NCBI GenBank assembly: GCA_937906765.1
Contig: CALCUV010000312.1
Span: 1-7,853 of the forward strand
Direction of reading: 5' to 3'
From: an uncultured Prevotella sp.
GTDB lineage: Bacteria > Bacteroidota > Bacteroidia > Bacteroidales > Bacteroidaceae
Length of the DNA stretch: 7,853 nt
Shown here piece by piece: positions 5,767 through 7,853 of this stretch. Position numbers and translations under genes: made by a program. The stretch's first letter is position 1. Each line of letters starts with the position of its first letter. The notes beneath the pieces are model-generated. The model saw only the letters and a program-made list of their open reading frames with translations. It had not been told where the DNA came from and ran no database searches.

Positions 5767-5802
5767 TAAAGGACGCACAGGTTGGAGTCTGTGCGTCCTT
5801 TA
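5767..5802 (+). terminator. Strong hairpin terminator between convergent genes
   Basis: TAAAGGACGCACAG (5767-5780) and CTGTGCGTCCTTTA (5789-5802) form a perfect 14-bp stem with an 8-nt loop. It begins 45 bp after the argE stop and ends 17 bp before the stop of the convergent 88-residue gene. Its A/T-rich ends make it plausible in both directions; neither side has a long pure T run (TTTATATAT on the plus strand, TTTAATCTTTAAT on the minus). Confidence 0.85.
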
Positions 5803-5818
5803 TATATGTACCGCCTTC

Positions 5819-6085
5819 TTATTGGTGCTTCTCCCATTCCGTTTTAGCGCTGTAAAGGGCAGAGGCAAACCAGATGATGCCTAAGAGCAACATGCCAATG
5901 TTACACGCCGCGAGCGGAAGAAGCATGACGCCCGCAAGTTGAATGTGAAGCAGGTGGCGCAATTTGCTTGCGGTGATTTCTTCGCCCAAAAGGTGGCTGT
6001 AAAGAGTGGCAAGGCTGACAAGGATTGAGAACTCTGAAGTGGCCTTTGTGGTGAAGTTTGCGGAGAGAGTTGCTGTGTTTTCCAT
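5819..6085 (-). CDS. Small predicted membrane protein, 88 residues, unknown function
   Basis: I do not recognise a named family. The ATG at 6085 follows an A-rich leader (AAACAAAATAAACT), typical of translation starts in this phylum. The N-terminal 15 residues are Thr/Ala-rich and polar. Residues about 18-34 (SEFSILVSLATLYSHLL) are moderately hydrophobic and amphipathic, then GEEITASKLRHLL is polar, and residues about 48-79 (IQLAGVMLLPLAACNIGMLLLGIIWFASALY) are long enough for one or two transmembrane helices. The tail SAKTEWEKHQ is charged. Inner-membrane location is likely. The gene is convergent with argE and shares its terminator. A possible promoter with an inverted repeat above it lies at 6221-6255, giving a leader of about 130 nt. 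Overlapping frames on the same DNA have no such organised composition. Confidence 0.72.
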   Translation of the reverse strand: MENTATLSANFTTKATSEFSILVSLATLYSHLLGEEITASKLRHLLHIQLAGVMLLPLAACNIGMLLLGIIWFASALYSAKTEWEKHQ

Positions 6086-6220
6086 AGTTTATTTTGTTTG
6101 AGTTAATAATCTGAATGAATGAGAATGTGTTGTCATAAGGAAAAGAGAGGGGGAACGAGATGCCCGAAAGAGATAGTGAAGGATTCGGTCGGGATTCCCT
6201 GTTCTTTTTGTTTGACAGTG

Positions 6221-6228
6221 CAAAGTTC
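6221..6228 (-). promoter_or_regulatory. Putative -7 promoter element for the 88-residue membrane protein gene
   Basis: On the minus strand this reads GAACTTTG, one mismatch from TAnnTTTG. The inverted repeat at 6239-6255 lies 10 bp upstream, covering the space between -7 and -33. No TTTG -33 box is clear. The strength of the call is modest. Confidence 0.35.
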
Positions 6229-6238
6229 TGTACAGTTT

Positions 6239-6255
6239 TTGACATATAGTGTCAA
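6239..6255. promoter_or_regulatory. Operator-like inverted repeat TTGACA-N5-TGTCAA
   Basis: TTGACATATAGTGTCAA is a perfect 6-bp inverted repeat around a 5-bp spacer, the size of a dimeric regulator site. The 8-bp palindrome CTGTACAG (6228-6235) lies next to it, and another TTTGACA occurs at 6211-6217. Its location just above a putative -7 element suggests repression or activation of the membrane protein gene. No regulator is encoded nearby. Confidence 0.45.
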
Positions 6256-6343
6256 TGCTCTATTTTTAATGTTAAAATTTCAGATTTTTTTTCATGCAAT
6301 TCCAAAATACCGAAATCAAAGTCTCTTTTTGTGCTCCGAGTTT

Positions 6344-6396
6344 GAGACTAAATTTAAATTCTTTGTTACTTAAAATTCTTAATTTGAGGGTTTGTG
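6344..6396. repeat. Diverged second copy of the spacer element at 397-457
   Basis: Positions 6365-6395 align to 425-457 with about 25 identities in 31 aligned bases and one 2-base gap; the shared core is TACT-A-AATT-TT followed by AATTTGAGG and TTTGT. The part before it (GAGACTAAATTTAAATTCTT) weakly resembles the upstream 21-bp unit. Both copies lie in spacers and have the same orientation. AT-richness inflates the match, so the relationship is probable only. Confidence 0.45.
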
Positions 6397-6577
6397 AGAG
6401 GGTTGTCTATGTGTTTAAAAATGAGTTGTGTTTTTGTGGTGCGAAAGTGGCGATTGGGGCAGGGAATGGCAGAGATTTTCGTTGGTGGGTGTGACAAATT
6501 CATTCGGTAAGGTCGAAAACTTGTTTTCTGAAAGAAAAGAATGCTGATTTTATGCGATTCGTACCGTTAAAATTCTG

Positions 6578-6585
6578 TAATTTTG
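6578..6585 (+). promoter_or_regulatory. Putative -7 promoter element for the RlmL-like gene
   Basis: TAATTTTG matches TAnnTTTG exactly. It is embedded in an imperfect inverted repeat (AAAATT 6569-6574 with AATTTT 6579-6584). The -33 region lacks a clear TTTG. Use of this site would give a leader of about 120 nt. Confidence 0.4.
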
Positions 6586-6709
6586 TAACGTGAAAGGGGT
6601 GTGCACGGGCGTTTCGTGCTGCTTCTTGGAATTAGCAATAGTTTGTGCCCTGCTTTTTCTCTCTTTACGGGTGTGAAATGGGGCACGTTAAATAACGATA
6701 TTATTCACA

Positions 6710-7853
6710 ATGCAATTTGAACTCATCGCAAAGACCTTCCAAGGTCTTGAAGAAGTGTTGGCACAAGAGTTGATTGAACTCGGTGCGGACAATGTGCAAA
6801 TCGGTCGCCGTATGGTTTCGTTTTCGGGCGACAAGGAAATGATGTATCGCGCAAATTTCTGCCTCCGTACGGCAGTGCGTATTCTCAAACCCATTAAGCA
6901 TTTCAAGGCGCGCAGTGCTGATGAAGTGTATGACGAGGTGCGTGCCATCAACTGGGCAGATTATTTGGACAATGATACGACGTTTGCCGTGGATACGGTG
7001 GTCTATTCCGATGAGTTCCGTCATTCGAAATTCGTAGCCTATAAGGTGAAGGACGCTATCGTGGATTATTTCCGCGACACTACGGGCGACCGTCCCAACA
7101 TCAGCATTTCCAACCCCGACATCCGCTTAAACATGCACATTGCTGGCGACACGGCAACCCTCTCTCTCGACTCGTCGGGCGAAAGTCTGCACTTGCGCGG
7201 CTACAGAGTGGCTACGGTGGAAGCTCCTATCAATGAAGTGCTCGCGGCAGGCTTGATAAAACTCTCGGGTTGGGACATGCAGAGCGACTTTGTAGATCCC
7301 TTCTGCGGTTCTGGAACTCTGCTCGTTGAGGCTGCCCTTATGGCGCGCAACATCTATCCAGGCGTGTTCCGCAAGGAGTTTGGTTTTGAAAAGTGGAAGG
7401 ATTTTGACGCCGACCTTTTCGACCGCATTTACAACGACGACTCACAGGAGCGTGAGTGCGACTATAAGTTCTATGGCTATGACTTGAACTTGCGTGCCGT
7501 TGAGGCAGCGCGTGCGAATGCAAAGAATGCTGGGGTGGGGGATCTCGTTGTGATTCAGCAACGCGATATTCGTGATTTCGAGCAACCCGCACAACCCGCG
7601 ATTATGATTACAAACCCGCCCTACGGTGAGCGTTTGAAACCCGAAGACCTCTATGAGGTGTATCGCACACTCGGCAACCGCCTCAAGCATGCCTTTAAGG
7701 GTGGCGAGGCACACGTGATTTCTTACAAGGAAGACTTGTTCCGCGAAATCGGTATGCGTCCCTCGCTCAAGACACCCCTTTACAATGGTGCGCTCGACTG
7801 TGAACTCCGCAAGTATGTCATTTTCGACGGCACGATGAAGGATTTCCGTGCTG
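6710..7853 (+). CDS. rlmL: THUMP-domain SAM-dependent 23S rRNA methyltransferase, RlmL-type, 3' end missing
   Basis: The first 381 codons are present; the frame is open to the right edge. The N-terminal part (about 1-160) is the ferredoxin-like plus THUMP RNA-binding region, starting MQFELIAKTFQGLEEVLAQEL. LHLRGYR (161-166) and the EAPINEVLAAGLI segment lead into a Rossmann methyltransferase domain: motif I DPFCGSGTLLVEAA at 196-209 for SAM binding, motif II FYGYDLNLRAVEAARANAKNAG with D258, and the catalytic N302-P-P-Y-G-E-R308 motif of base-N-methyltransferases. The family makes m2G in 23S rRNA (G2445 in E. coli). E. coli RlmL is fused to RlmK (about 700 residues); Bacteroidetes homologues usually run to about 490, so roughly 110 residues probably lie outside. 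The ATG at 6710 follows the AT-rich TTATTCACA. The exact target base in this organism is inferred from the family. Confidence 0.93.
   Translation, partial: MQFELIAKTFQGLEEVLAQELIELGADNVQIGRRMVSFSGDKEMMYRANFCLRTAVRILKPIKHFKARSADEVYDEVRAINWADYLDNDTTFAVDTVVYSDEFRHSKFVAYKVKDAIVDYFRDTTGDRPNISISNPDIRLNMHIAGDTATLSLDSSGESLHLRGYRVATVEAPINEVLAAGLIKLSGWDMQSDFVDPFCGSGTLLVEAALMARNIYPGVFRKEFGFEKWKDFDADLFDRIYNDDSQERECDYKFYGYDLNLRAVEAARANAKNAGVGDLVVIQQRDIRDFEQPAQPAIMITNPPYGERLKPEDLYEVYRTLGNRLKHAFKGGEAHVISYKEDLFREIGMRPSLKTPLYNGALDCELRKYVIFDGTMKDFRA

Larger units (their letters stand above)
6086..6709. other. 624-bp AT-rich intergenic region
   Basis: The gap lies between the divergent 88-residue membrane protein gene and the RlmL-like gene. 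Open frames here are short, rich in F, L, K and C, and show no domain-like composition, so I call no gene. It contains a possible minus-strand promoter with an inverted repeat (6221-6255), an AT-rich inverted repeat TTTTAA-TG-TTAAAA (6264-6277), a stretch similar to the spacer at 425-457 (6344-6396), a plus-strand -7-like element (6578-6585), and GTGCCC/GGGCAC arms (6645-6650 and 6681-6686) in the leader of the methyltransferase gene. No tRNA or known riboswitch fold was recognised. Confidence 0.6.

Noticed and set aside
5901..6245. 114-codon minus-strand open frame overlapping the 88-residue membrane protein gene
   Set aside because: It is rich in Ser, Pro, His and Asn with no domain pattern, and overlaps a better-supported gene in another frame.
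6239..6266. E. coli-like sigma70 promoter on the plus strand (TTGACA, 16 bp, TATTTT)
   Set aside because: Bacteroidetes primary sigma factors do not use this consensus, and no plus-strand gene begins shortly after it; the inverted-repeat reading fits better.
6119..6494. Two short plus-strand open frames in the 624-bp gap
   Set aside because: Composition is Phe, Leu, Cys and Lys from AT-rich DNA, and there is no plausible start context or recognisable family.

Overview
The window looks like an ordinary chromosomal segment of a Bacteroidales bacterium, most likely Prevotellaceae. This rests on the protein sequences (RF2, a long FAA1/FadD15-type acyl-CoA synthetase, an ArgE-like M20 deacylase, a stand-alone RlmL-type methyltransferase), on A-rich leaders without clear Shine-Dalgarno sequences, and on TAnnTTTG-type -7 promoter elements. 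Family and genus are inferred; no 16S or other marker is present. There are no rRNA or tRNA genes, insertion sequences, CRISPR arrays, phage genes or toxin/defence genes that I can recognise.

Layout. Positions 1-4491 hold a leftward series. In the order of transcription it runs: long-chain acyl-CoA synthetase (4491-2686), peptide chain release factor 2 prfB (2625-1507), a 45-residue single-pass membrane protein (1350-1213) with an intrinsic terminator behind it, a CYTH-domain triphosphatase-like protein (971-483), and the N-terminus of a secreted protein resembling GH20 hexosaminidases that runs off the left edge (278-1). A 196-bp divergent region separates the synthetase from rightward argE (4688-5722), which ends at a strong hairpin terminator (5767-5802). 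Convergent to argE is an 88-residue membrane protein (6085-5819). A 624-bp AT-rich gap (6086-6709) follows, and then a rightward THUMP/RlmL-type 23S rRNA methyltransferase that runs off the right edge.

Working together: the synthetase, prfB and the 45-residue gene are closely packed on one strand and may be co-transcribed, but share no obvious pathway. prfB and the RlmL-like gene are translation-related housekeeping. argE belongs to arginine synthesis, and by analogy with Bacteroides it may act on an N-succinylated intermediate.

The most unusual signal is non-coding. The spacers between prfB and the left edge carry several different short-period degenerate arrays: a heptamer array with core AACGTTT reaching almost to the CYTH start codon, an octamer array with core AGGTT, a heptamer array with core TGTACT in three 21-bp units, and a 21-bp tandem duplication whose flank reappears about 5.9 kb away in the 6.1-6.7 kb gap. 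No dramatic new enzymatic system is evident.
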